This document shows positions 1 to 7,029 of a stretch of DNA of 16,479 nucleotides, one piece after another. Numbering within the stretch: position 1 is the first letter of the stretch; the number at the start of each line of letters is the position of its first letter. The translations under genes and the position numbers were made by a program. The DNA comes from CAINVV01 sp037440345 (GTDB lineage: Bacteria; Bacteroidota; Bacteroidia; Bacteroidales; Prolixibacteraceae), in the NCBI GenBank assembly GCA_037440345.1, contig JBBIUJ010000064.1, positions 1 through 16,479 of the forward strand. The letters run 5' to 3'. Under the pieces are notes generated by a model. The model was not told the origin of the DNA and ran no database searches. It was given only the letters and a program-made list of their open reading frames with translations.

Positions 1-934
1 AGGCGGTATTTATTTCCTGAAGCTCGCCAGTTGTCAGTTCTACTGCTGCAGCTCCGAGATTCTCGTTTAAACGGTGCAATTTTGTAGTCCCCGGGATTGG
101 AACAAACCAAGGCTTTTGCGCAAGTATCCAGGCGAGAGCAATTTGCGCAGGCGTTGCATTCTTTCGTTGGGCAAATGCAGCAATCAAATCGACAAAGGCC
201 ATGTTGGCTTTCATGTTTTCTGGCGATAATCGGGGAACCGTACTGCGAAAGTCTTTGCTGTCGAATGTTGTGTCCTGGTCCATTTTCCCGGTCAGAAAAC
301 CCTTGCCAAGCGGACTGAACGGTACAAAGCCAATCCCCAACTCTTCGAGCGTTGGAATGATTTCGTCTTCCGGCTCACGCCACCACAACGAGTATTCGCT
401 TTGCAGTGCAGTAACCGGCTGCACGGCATGCGCGCGGCGGATAATCTGTACCCCGGCCTCTGAAAGACCGAAATGTTTCACTTTCCCCTCCCGGATCAGG
501 TCTTTCACTGCTCCGGCAACATATTCGATTGGTACATTCGGGTCAACCCGGTGCTGATAGAACAAGTCAATGGAATCAATCCTGAGTCGTTTCAGCGATT
601 CTTCTGCCACTTTCTTAATGTTCTCCGGACGGCTGTTGAGCCCGGTATTTACACCATCCTGAAAATTAAAACCGAATTTAGTGGCAATCACTACTTTGCC
701 TTTGTATGGTTCGAGCGCTTTGCCGACAAGCTCTTCATTAATATACGGGCCATAAACTTCAGCAGTATCGAAAAAGGTAACACCGCTTTCAATGGCTGAC
801 CGAATCAGGGAGATCATCTCCTTTTCATCAGAAATAGTTCCGTAACCAAAACTCATTCCCATGCAGCCAAGACCGATGGCTGAAACTTCCGGACCACCAT
901 TCCCTAATTGTCGTTTTTGAATTTTTGTTTCCAT
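1..934 (-). CDS. Aldo/keto reductase, 3' end cut by the window edge
   Basis: This is an NADPH-type aldo/keto reductase with a TIM-barrel fold, probably cytoplasmic, that reduces an aldehyde or ketone; the substrate cannot be read from the sequence. The frame opens with ATG at 934 (METKIQKRQLGNGG) and stays open to the left edge, giving 311 visible residues of roughly 330 expected. The full catalytic tetrad is present: D56 and Y61 in FFDTAEVYG, K86 in IATKFGF and H128 in FYQHRVD. Later landmarks are VKHFGLSEA, the FSPLGKGFLTG segment and the cofactor-binding stretch PIPGTTKLHRLNEN. It resembles the general YakC/IolS-like branch. There is no signal peptide. It lies 82 nt downstream of an AraC-family regulator gene on the same strand, and the gap carries candidate regulator half-sites, so regulation by that protein is likely. 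Its base composition looks richer in G+C than the two genes upstream. Confidence 0.93.
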   Translation of the reverse strand, partial: METKIQKRQLGNGGPEVSAIGLGCMGMSFGYGTISDEKEMISLIRSAIESGVTFFDTAEVYGPYINEELVGKALEPYKGKVVIATKFGFNFQDGVNTGLNSRPENIKKVAEESLKRLRIDSIDLFYQHRVDPNVPIEYVAGAVKDLIREGKVKHFGLSEAGVQIIRRAHAVQPVTALQSEYSLWWREPEDEIIPTLEELGIGFVPFSPLGKGFLTGKMDQDTTFDSKDFRSTVPRLSPENMKANMAFVDLIAAFAQRKNATPAQIALAWILAQKPWFVPIPGTTKLHRLNENLGAAAVELTTGELQEINTA

Positions 935-988
935 TATTTTATGTTTTTTTGTTGATACAAATATCAAACAGAAATTGCCTGAAAAATA

Positions 989-1020
989 ACGTAAAACAAA
1001 CAGCAAGTTACGAAATTCAA
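989..1020 (-). promoter_or_regulatory. Candidate AraC-type operator upstream of the aldo/keto reductase
   Basis: Two 11-bp half-sites in the same orientation begin exactly 21 bp apart: ACGTAAAACAA at 989-999 and ACGAAATTCAA at 1010-1020 (plus-strand reading). They share ACG-N5-CAA and match at 8 of 11 positions. The near site begins 55 bp upstream of the reductase start, and the far one overlaps the stop codon of the AraC gene. The same motif and spacing recur at 2863-2894 ahead of the operon that encodes the regulator. Tandem half-sites two helical turns apart are the usual architecture for AraC-family proteins. The assignment to this regulator is inferred. Confidence 0.5.
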
Positions 1021-1961
1021 ATTTTTCTGAACTTCAGTGGACTCAATTGAACATGTTTTTTGAAGAAGTTATTGAAGTGGGTGACTTCGGTAAAACCAAG
1101 CGAATAGGCAATTTCGGATACCGTCCATGCACTGTGTTTTAGCAGAATTTTAGCTTCCTGCAAAATGCGCTCCGCAATAATCTGCGAGGTTGTTTTTTCG
1201 GTCGTTTCTTTTACCGCCCTGTTTAAGTGGTTCACATGAACGTTTAGCTGACTGGAGAAATCGGATGCAGAGCGCAAACTAAATGCTTGATGGTTTTCGT
1301 CAATGGGGAACTGACGTTCGAGCAATTCTAAAAACAGGGTTGAAATCCGTTTGGAGGCATTGATGAGTTGCTTATCAGATTTAGCCGCGGGCTGAATCTT
1401 CATACCAAAATGAAGAAGCTCAAAAACCAGGTTCCGTAGTACATCATATTTATGAACGTAATCGGAATTGATTTCATCAAACATTTTTCTGTAGATGCCG
1501 GTAATTTGAACCACTTGTTCATCTGTCAATTCGAATACATGATTTCCACCCGGTTGGAAGACAGAATATTGATTTAAATCGCCAAATTGATGAAAAAAGT
1601 GCTGATTGAAAATGCAATAGAAACCGTCTTCAATTCTTTCCAGGTTTTCGCAATTGTATGGAATCTGCGGATTGGAGAAAAACAAGGCCTGCTTTTTTAC
1701 GGAAATAACGTTGTCGGCATAGTTCATGTCGATATTGCCAACAACCAGCATAATCTTATAAAAATCCCTTCTTTTATAGGGAAGTGGCTTTGTTTTTCCC
1801 GGCTCAACAGGTTCGTGCCGAAACACATTGAAATGTCCAATTTCATTGCGAATGTTTTCAGGAATCCAATCGAATTTCCGTTGGTAAAACTCTTCTATGG
1901 TCTCAACTTTACTCATCTCCCACAAACTTACGAATTTTGCGCTTTTGTTATTGTCGGACAT
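1017..1961 (-). CDS. AraC-family transcriptional regulator
   Basis: This is a 314-residue DNA-binding regulator. Roughly the first 200 residues form an effector or dimerisation domain of cupin-like appearance (for example RRDFYKIMLVVGN and GFYCIFNQHFFHQFGD). The last hundred form the AraC/XylS double helix-turn-helix: the first helices around SQLNVHVNHLNRAVKE, then ILLKHSAWTVSEIAYSLGF and HFNNFFKKHVQLSPLKFR, the usual family signature. The ATG at 1961 lies inside the last codons of the upstream gene (14-nt overlap), which suggests translational coupling. A second in-frame ATG at 1913 (MSKVETIEEF) has GGGAG directly before it and could be an alternative start. Paired half-sites upstream of its operon and of the next gene suggest autoregulation and control of the aldo/keto reductase. 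The ligand is unknown. Confidence 0.92.
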   Translation of the reverse strand: MSDNNKSAKFVSLWEMSKVETIEEFYQRKFDWIPENIRNEIGHFNVFRHEPVEPGKTKPLPYKRRDFYKIMLVVGNIDMNYADNVISVKKQALFFSNPQIPYNCENLERIEDGFYCIFNQHFFHQFGDLNQYSVFQPGGNHVFELTDEQVVQITGIYRKMFDEINSDYVHKYDVLRNLVFELLHFGMKIQPAAKSDKQLINASKRISTLFLELLERQFPIDENHQAFSLRSASDFSSQLNVHVNHLNRAVKETTEKTTSQIIAERILQEAKILLKHSAWTVSEIAYSLGFTEVTHFNNFFKKHVQLSPLKFRKI

Positions 1962-2802
1962 ATTTATGATTGAAAGAGTAGATCAGACTTAAATTCCAAA
2001 CGAAGTTCCTGCTTGCCGCTATATCTGTTTGAATGATTTTATTGATAACAGAAGAGATTGAAATCGGAACTTTCCTGCTTGCTAAAGTAAATGCAGAGGT
2101 AAAGTAAAATCCATCCTGATTATCCATTTTTAAGTAATAAACCTGTGGCAAAAACTTCATATAAAATTGTTTGGTGAGCCGGATATTGGAAAAGTTGGCA
2201 TTGAAAGTAAGAAAATGTGTATCCTTTGTTGTTCCGATATCAATACCCCGTGAATACAGGTAATACAATCCAATACGTATATCTTTCGAAAGAAGATAAT
2301 TTGGAACTAATTCACCGGCCAGGTAACGTTTTGTTATAATAGTTTCTGACGTAACACCATTTACTTTCTCTGTTATTGTCTTGAAAGGAAGGCCAAGATG
2401 AGTTCCGAGATTAATTGAAAACTTGTCTGTTTTTAGTAATTTATACCTCCACCAAAAAATAAAAGACCAGGGCTTACCTTCCAGCGAAAACCGCAATTGG
2501 GGTTCAAAAGTCAGCTTTCTGCCTACTGACAAATCAAATATCACTGCAGGTTTGCCTAATGAAAATGTAGGAATAAATGAAATTCCATTGTTCGTTACGG
2601 ATACTGCTCCTCCAAAATTAGTGGTGACTTTTGTGCTATCGGAATTTCGTGCAAATGAAACATAACCAATGTTTAGAAGGACAAAAACAAACACGAATTG
2701 TATTCGATTTGATGGCTTCAAAAAGGAAAATAAAAATTCAAATAGTTTGGTAGTCTGTTCATTTTTTGATTCTCCTGATAAAGACCCTTTATTGATTTCC
2801 AT
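1948..2802 (-). CDS. Putative exported outer-membrane beta-barrel-like protein
   Basis: I do not recognise a named family. The 284-residue product has a hydrophobic export segment at about residues 33-50 (IQFVFVFVLLNIGYVSFA), followed by a body of alternating polar and aromatic residues such as FEPQLRFSLEG, WSFIFWWRYKL, FSINLGTHLG, FYMKFLPQVYYLK and FYFTSAFTL, as in outer-membrane beta-barrels. The last strand ends YSFNHKYVRQ rather than the classical terminal aromatic residue. The export segment sits unusually far from the ATG at 2802. A TTG at 2721 would give a 257-residue protein starting KPSNRIQFVFVF with a normal signal peptide, so the start is uncertain. It is the first gene of an operon with the AraC regulator, which it overlaps by 14 nt. 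It may be a channel or sensor for the same small molecule, but this is inference. Confidence 0.7.
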   Translation of the reverse strand: MEINKGSLSGESKNEQTTKLFEFLFSFLKPSNRIQFVFVFVLLNIGYVSFARNSDSTKVTTNFGGAVSVTNNGISFIPTFSLGKPAVIFDLSVGRKLTFEPQLRFSLEGKPWSFIFWWRYKLLKTDKFSINLGTHLGLPFKTITEKVNGVTSETIITKRYLAGELVPNYLLSKDIRIGLYYLYSRGIDIGTTKDTHFLTFNANFSNIRLTKQFYMKFLPQVYYLKMDNQDGFYFTSAFTLASRKVPISISSVINKIIQTDIAASRNFVWNLSLIYSFNHKYVRQ

Positions 2803-2862
2803 AAGCTTGTATAGTTATGATTTACAAAATACAAAGGAAATGGGCTTTACAAAAACAAACTA

Positions 2863-2894
2863 ACGAATTTCAATGCATTAATTACGAATTTCAA
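2863..2894 (-). promoter_or_regulatory. Candidate AraC-type operator (two identical 11-bp half-sites)
   Basis: ACGAATTTCAA occurs twice, at 2863-2873 and 2884-2894, in the same orientation with a period of exactly 21 bp. The near copy is 61 bp upstream of the start of the operon carrying the AraC-family regulator. The copies are identical over 11 bp, and the same ACG-N5-CAA pair with 21-bp phasing lies upstream of the aldo/keto reductase at a similar distance. This is the arrangement expected of an autoregulatory AraC-family operator. Binding is inferred. Confidence 0.55.
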
Positions 2895-3015
2895 ACAACT
2901 ATCAAATTCAAAACCATAAATACTGAGCGCTTTATCATTTTTCTCAACATCCATAGTCCAATATATTGCCTAAACACATGGAGGCTCTCAACCAACAGTG
3001 GAGCGCCAACAATAT

Positions 3016-3050
3016 TAAAAATCCCTATAAATTAAGCATTTACAGGGATT
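3016..3050 (-). terminator. Hairpin terminator of the Fe-S aldo/keto reductase gene
   Basis: Arms 3020-3031 and 3039-3050 pair over 12 positions (11 Watson-Crick plus one G-T) around a 7-nt loop. On the minus strand the hairpin is followed by a run of T residues (3016-3020). It starts 24 nt after the stop codon at 3074. Confidence 0.8.
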
Positions 3051-3073
3051 ACATTTTTGTTGGCCTATGAATA

Positions 3074-4273
3074 TTAAACTCTTAAAAAATCCAGCGGAAC
3101 ATCCTTCAATCTGGCGATGTCAGAAATTTTGGCTTTGACATCAAACCCTGAGGCGCATTTAACACGGCATACATCGCACTGATCGCATACGCTGTTTGCC
3201 AATCCGGCTTCTGCAAGGGTATGCCATGCCTGCTCAGGATTCTTGTACCCATAGGCATACATGTAGCTCCTCATCACGGTAGGGATATCGAGGTTATGCG
3301 GACACTGGGGAAGGCATTTCTGACATTGCTGGCAGTAGAGTGTAGGCTCTCCGTTCAAACCTGCCAAATTCAGATCCTTAAGCTCCTGATCAGTCATTTT
3401 CAGATTATTGATCATGGCGAGGTTTTTCTTCAATTGATCTACTGTCGTCATCCCTGAAACGACTGATGAAATATTCTTATTCTGCAGCGCCCATTTGATA
3501 ACTGCATCTGTGTTCACCGCAGGTCCCGACTTATCCCGCAAGGCCCCTGCAGTAGTTTTCATGGCTACAATTCCCATTCCTGATTTGACAGCATTGGCAA
3601 TTGATCCATTCAAAGCTTCAAGGTTTTGTATTTTGTAATTATAGGAAATCATAGCCACATCATATATTCCTGCTTCTGCAGCAGCATCAAGCGCTTCTAC
3701 CGTACCGCCATGTGAAGCAATACCAACAAAACGTATTTTGCCCTGTTTTTTAGCTTTTTCAAATGCTTTGAGAACAGCCTCATGCTGAACCGTCTCTTTC
3801 TTTCCGGCGAAAGGTAAAAGGACAATATCAATGTAATCCAGTCCAAAACGTGTGAGACTACCCTCAACTTTTTTCATATACGATTCAGTTGTGAACGAAC
3901 TTGAAAGGAGACCCGTTCTCTTATCAATTTCATCGGGTATAGCGGCTGTACCTATTACATACGAATCTCTGGGTAATCCTTTCAAACCATCGCCCACAAG
4001 GATTTCATTATTGCCTTCACCGTAATATGTGGCAGAAAAGAAGAGCTTAACCCCGGCATCATAGGCTGCCTTCACAATACCAGTACCGGAAACATTGCCC
4101 GTACCGATACTTATCAGAGGAGTATTGATACCTGTTTTGCCAAGCAAGCGGGAAGGCAGACCGGATTGATCGGCTTTGCTAGCAGCTAAACTCAGATGCG
4201 CTGGCATAAGAGCTGCGCCCGAAATACCGATCATACTCTTTTTCAGGAATTGACGACGATCATTGTTTTCCAT
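3074..4273 (-). CDS. Tat-exported Fe-S aldo/keto reductase homologue with degenerate catalytic tetrad
   Basis: The 399-residue product has three parts. A twin-arginine signal (NDRRQFLKKS, residues 4-13, then a hydrophobic stretch to about 31) points to export of a folded cofactor-bearing protein. An aldo/keto reductase barrel follows at about 40-305. The C-terminus carries two 4Fe-4S motifs: C314-x2-C-x2-C-x3-CP and C363-x2-C-x2-C-x3-C. The barrel is recognised by LLGKTGINTPLISIGTG, KQGKIRFVGIASHGG and GIVAMKTTAGA. Of the tetrad only Y84 remains: the aspartate site is S80 (FFSATYYG), the lysine site A110 (VIGTAAIPD) and the histidine site P154 (LLPFAG). Classical hydride-transfer chemistry is therefore unlikely, and an electron-transfer or binding role is possible. 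The frame extends upstream to a TTG at 4300, but the ATG at 4273 places the Tat motif properly. It lies 118 nt after the ammonium transporter gene and ends in its own terminator. Confidence 0.88.
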   Translation of the reverse strand: MENNDRRQFLKKSMIGISGAALMPAHLSLAASKADQSGLPSRLLGKTGINTPLISIGTGNVSGTGIVKAAYDAGVKLFFSATYYGEGNNEILVGDGLKGLPRDSYVIGTAAIPDEIDKRTGLLSSSFTTESYMKKVEGSLTRFGLDYIDIVLLPFAGKKETVQHEAVLKAFEKAKKQGKIRFVGIASHGGTVEALDAAAEAGIYDVAMISYNYKIQNLEALNGSIANAVKSGMGIVAMKTTAGALRDKSGPAVNTDAVIKWALQNKNISSVVSGMTTVDQLKKNLAMINNLKMTDQELKDLNLAGLNGEPTLYCQQCQKCLPQCPHNLDIPTVMRSYMYAYGYKNPEQAWHTLAEAGLANSVCDQCDVCRVKCASGFDVKAKISDIARLKDVPLDFLRV

Positions 4274-4366
4274 GGCTGAAATATTTGGTTTATGAGACAA
4301 TTAGTGAATTCTCATCCTGTCAAGACATGAATTTTAACCTCAGCGAGAAGATTTTGCCTTGATAGT

Positions 4367-4397
4367 CAAATATAAATATAATTCTGCATATTTATAT
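4367..4397 (-). promoter_or_regulatory. Possible -7 box and A/T-only inverted repeat after the amt gene
   Basis: Read on the minus strand, 4374-4367 is TATATTTG, an exact match to the Bacteroidota -7 consensus TAnnTTTG; no good -33 element is seen at the usual distance. It overlaps a perfect 10-bp inverted repeat (ATATAAATAT at 4370-4379, ATATTTATAT at 4388-4397) that covers the stop codon of the amt gene. The repeat has no G/C pairs and is a poor terminator. A promoter for the Fe-S reductase gene is the likelier reading, with a leader of about 85 nt. Confidence 0.3.
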
Positions 4398-5624
4398 AAC
4401 CCTTGCAGTTTCACCATGAATATGAAAATCCAATCCGCTTTTTTGTATTGCATCTGTTACCTTGACCTCAACAAACTTGTCAATCGCATGAAGCATTCCC
4501 CATGTGAAAGAGCTTGCCCAGATAATTGCGATCAAAAGTGCAGACAACTCTTTGAATAACAGCCCAAAACCACCTCCATATAATAGTCCGTCAGGTGAGC
4601 CCGGATTGATCATTGTTGTGGCAAACACACCCAGTAAAATGGTTCCAAAAACACCTCCTACGCCATGTACCCCCCAAACATCCAGTGCATCGTCCCATTT
4701 CATCCTGTTTTTAAATTCAACTGCCAAATAACAAACAACTCCCGACATTGTCCCGATAATGGCAGCAGATCCTACTGTCACATAACCTGCGGCCGGAGTA
4801 ATGGTGGCAAGTCCGGCTACAGCGCCTGTCATCAATCCTATGAAAGTAGGTTTCCTTCTGCCGCTGTTCCATTCGATCAACAGCCAAGTAACAGCCGCAA
4901 ATGAAGCCGAAACATCCGTGTTAATAAAGGCAGCAACCGTGATGTCGTTCATGTCCAGTTCACTTCCGGCATTGAAGCCATACCAGCCGAACCAAAGCAA
5001 GGTTGTTCCAATTGCCACCAGCGGAATATTGTTGGGTTGGTGTTCACCCCCTTTTCTTTTCCCGACATAAATTGTAGCAACAAGTGCTGCAAAACCGGCA
5101 GTAGCATGAACAACAATTCCCCCCGCGAAATCGAGTACGCCCCACTGCTGAAGAATTCCACCTCCCCATGTCATGTGTACAAAGGGGTAATAGACAAATA
5201 TTTGCCAAAAAATCAGAAAAAATACGTAGGCCTTAAAAGTAACCCGGTTGATAAAGGCGCCTGTAATCAAGGCGGGAGTGATGATGGCAAACATCATCTG
5301 ATAAGCAAAAAATATGTACTCAGGGAAAGCCTTGCCTTGCATGATTGTCTTAGGTGTGATCCCATGCAGAAAAGCCTTGTCTAAATTTCCGATAATACCA
5401 AAGAAATCTGTTCCGTTAGCTATTGTGCCACTAAAACAGAGCGAATATCCAAAACTAAACCACAATACAGTGGTCAAACCCAATGAGACGAAACTCTGCA
5501 TCATGATGTTCAGAATATTCTTCTTGTTGCCCAATCCCCCATAAAAAAATGCAAGGCCCGGTGTCATAAGCATGACAAGACTGGTTGCCAAAACCATAAA
5601 TGTAGTTACTCCTTTGTCGATCAT
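4392..5624 (-). CDS. amt: Ammonium transporter (Amt/AmtB family)
   Basis: This is an inner-membrane ammonium channel of 410 residues with the family's usual run of about eleven hydrophobic segments and a very short N-terminus. The positions that line the pore in E. coli AmtB are all recognisable: F112 in YQMMFA and F217 in WYGFNAGS (phenylalanine gate), W153 in HMTWGGG, D165 in LDFAGG, and the twin histidines H173 (VVHATAGF) and H320 (WGVHGVGG). The C-terminal tail, ending GLDFHIHGE, matches the cytoplasmic region that contacts the PII protein GlnK, so nitrogen-status control is expected from the family, although no glnK gene is visible on either side. The ATG at 5624 gives the expected first membrane segment (GVTTFMVLATSLVMLMTPG). 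The gene appears to be transcribed from the region 5625-5820. Confidence 0.95.
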   Translation of the reverse strand: MIDKGVTTFMVLATSLVMLMTPGLAFFYGGLGNKKNILNIMMQSFVSLGLTTVLWFSFGYSLCFSGTIANGTDFFGIIGNLDKAFLHGITPKTIMQGKAFPEYIFFAYQMMFAIITPALITGAFINRVTFKAYVFFLIFWQIFVYYPFVHMTWGGGILQQWGVLDFAGGIVVHATAGFAALVATIYVGKRKGGEHQPNNIPLVAIGTTLLWFGWYGFNAGSELDMNDITVAAFINTDVSASFAAVTWLLIEWNSGRRKPTFIGLMTGAVAGLATITPAAGYVTVGSAAIIGTMSGVVCYLAVEFKNRMKWDDALDVWGVHGVGGVFGTILLGVFATTMINPGSPDGLLYGGGFGLLFKELSALLIAIIWASSFTWGMLHAIDKFVEVKVTDAIQKSGLDFHIHGETARVI

Positions 5625-5732
5625 AGAAAATGAGAATTATAAAAATGCATATTGGCGTCAAAAATACAAAATATGCGTTCACCTACGATACAATATGCCA
5701 CCCATCTTCATTATTAGTAATTATTCTTAATA

Positions 5733-5755
5733 TACCCCCTATATGAAATGGGGTA
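5733..5755. repeat. Dyad TACCCC-N11-GGGGTA upstream of amt
   Basis: A 6-bp inverted repeat with an 11-bp spacer is centred about 120 bp before the amt start, in otherwise A/T-rich DNA. The spacing would put both arms on one face of the helix, as in an operator. No T-run follows it on either strand, so it is not a terminator. Function is unknown. Confidence 0.3.
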
Positions 5756-5820
5756 AAGATCATATAATTCATATTCTTGCAAAACTAAATTTCCATTTTA
5801 ATCCCTAAAAGTGAAGGCAC

Positions 5821-5848
5821 AAAAAAGGGAGGCCGAAATCGACCTCCC
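5821..5848 (-). terminator. Hairpin terminator of the sugar isomerase gene
   Basis: GGGAGG (5827-5832) pairs with CCTCCC (5843-5848). On the minus strand the stem is followed directly by six T residues (5826-5821). It begins 23 nt after the stop codon at 5871 and is a textbook intrinsic terminator. Confidence 0.88.
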
Positions 5849-5870
5849 AACTTTATTGCTTGAACAAAAA

Positions 5871-6776
5871 CTATTTCAAAATCTTGGTGGTAACATTTTT
5901 GATACTGGTTTCAATCGCTTCAAACGGTTTTCCATTACCCTGATTGTCATCTTCTACAAAAAGATATTTCATTCCAGCTGTCTCTTTGGCTGTCAGAATC
6001 TTCTTGAAATCGATGACCCCTTCTCCGACGCTGCAGATATCATCTTTAATCACCTCAAAGAATGGCGGTTGCTTGGTGCGCATATCTTTGAAATGGAGTA
6101 ACTGGAACCTGCCGGGATATTTTTTGAACATTGCGATTGGATCCTGACCTGCTTTGGAAGCCCAGAACAGATCCAACTCCATGGTAATTAGATTCTTGTC
6201 CATTTCTGGCATGAAAATATCATAGTAAGGGACGACACCGTTAACTTTGGCGAACTCAAAATTGTGGTTGTGGTAGCCGAACTGGATGCCAACTCCCTTC
6301 ATGATTTCACCAACTTTGTTCCAGTCGCCAATCATTTTTTTGTATTTCTCAATGGTACGGTCTTCATCGTTGATCCATGGTTGAATGCAATATTTGACTC
6401 CCAGCCCGGCATGTGCTTCGGCCATTAATTTCGCGGTTTCTACAGTAATCCCTTTCGACTCAACAGCAGAGTGGCTGCTGAGCGCAACCATTCCTAAATC
6501 GCTGACAATTTTCTTGAATTCGGAAGGGGAAAAGCCATAAAATTTACCATTTGAATAGCCAGCCAACTCCAGATTTTTGTACCCAATGTCCGATACTTTT
6601 TTTAAGGTTCCGCTTACGTCTGCTGTCATAGCGTCCCTGATGGTGTAAAGCTGGATGCCAACGCCAAAACGCTTGCGATCATCCGACACACCTGCAAAAC
6701 TATTGGCAGAACTGAGCAGCATCATACCAAGTGATCCTGTTGCTGAAATTTTTAAGAACTCTCTTCTGTTTTTCAT
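5871..6776 (-). CDS. Tat-exported sugar phosphate isomerase/epimerase (xylose isomerase-like TIM barrel)
   Basis: The 301-residue product starts with a twin-arginine signal (MKNRREFLKI, then a hydrophobic stretch to about residue 28), so it probably acts in the periplasm. The rest is an AP-endonuclease-2/xylose-isomerase-like barrel: FGVGIQLYTIRDAM, IGYKNLELAGYSNGK, FGYHNHNFEF (168-174), ITMELDLFWASKAG (198-210), FQLLHFKDM (225-232) and LFVEDDNQGNG (272-282). Acidic and histidine residues in these segments, such as D202, H228 and E275, are the likely divalent-metal ligands by analogy with the family. Members act on sugars, inositols or keto-sugars, and the exact substrate cannot be read. The open frame runs up to a TTG at 6866, but the ATG at 6776 puts RREFLK at the N-terminus and is clearly preferable. 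It stands alone between two terminators. Confidence 0.88.
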   Translation of the reverse strand: MKNRREFLKISATGSLGMMLLSSANSFAGVSDDRKRFGVGIQLYTIRDAMTADVSGTLKKVSDIGYKNLELAGYSNGKFYGFSPSEFKKIVSDLGMVALSSHSAVESKGITVETAKLMAEAHAGLGVKYCIQPWINDEDRTIEKYKKMIGDWNKVGEIMKGVGIQFGYHNHNFEFAKVNGVVPYYDIFMPEMDKNLITMELDLFWASKAGQDPIAMFKKYPGRFQLLHFKDMRTKQPPFFEVIKDDICSVGEGVIDFKKILTAKETAGMKYLFVEDDNQGNGKPFEAIETSIKNVTTKILK

Positions 6777-6957
6777 CGCCTTATTGTTTGATGTTTGTTT
6801 TGTGTTGAAAGTATAAAGGTAATACACTCTTTCAAATGCAAACCTTACTTGGCATAAAAATACCAAAAAGGAGCTACAAAAGCTATTTCCCCTCTTCTCT
6901 TTTTTATAGAATGTACCTATTTTTTTTCAGTCTGTTAAATTTGTTAAGCTGAAGCTG

Positions 6958-7005
6958 AAAAACTAAAAATGCTGAAATCGAATGATTCCAGCATTTTTAG
7001 TTTTT
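6958..7005 (-). terminator. Perfect 17-bp hairpin terminator of the TPR gene
   Basis: Arms 6958-6974 and 6989-7005 are perfect 17-bp inverted complements (CAGCATTTTTAGTTTTT on the minus strand), with a further AATC/GATT pairing inside. The T-rich 3' arm serves as the U-tract. It begins 25 nt after the TPR gene stop at 7030. It would also work in the other direction, but no plus-strand gene precedes it. Confidence 0.85.
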
Positions 7006-7029
7006 CAAAAAAATCGTCAATCAAGAATA

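Noticed and set aside
201..799. Plus-strand open frames over the partial aldo/keto reductase
   Set aside because: They are antisense shadows of a continuous, motif-complete minus-strand gene and have no recognisable domains.
4274..4300. Nine-residue extension of the Fe-S aldo/keto reductase
   Set aside because: It starts with TTG; the ATG at 4273 gives the usual distance to the RRQFLK motif.
6777..6866. Thirty-residue N-terminal extension of the sugar isomerase
   Set aside because: It begins with TTG and would place the twin-arginine motif internally; the ATG at 6776 gives a normal Tat signal.
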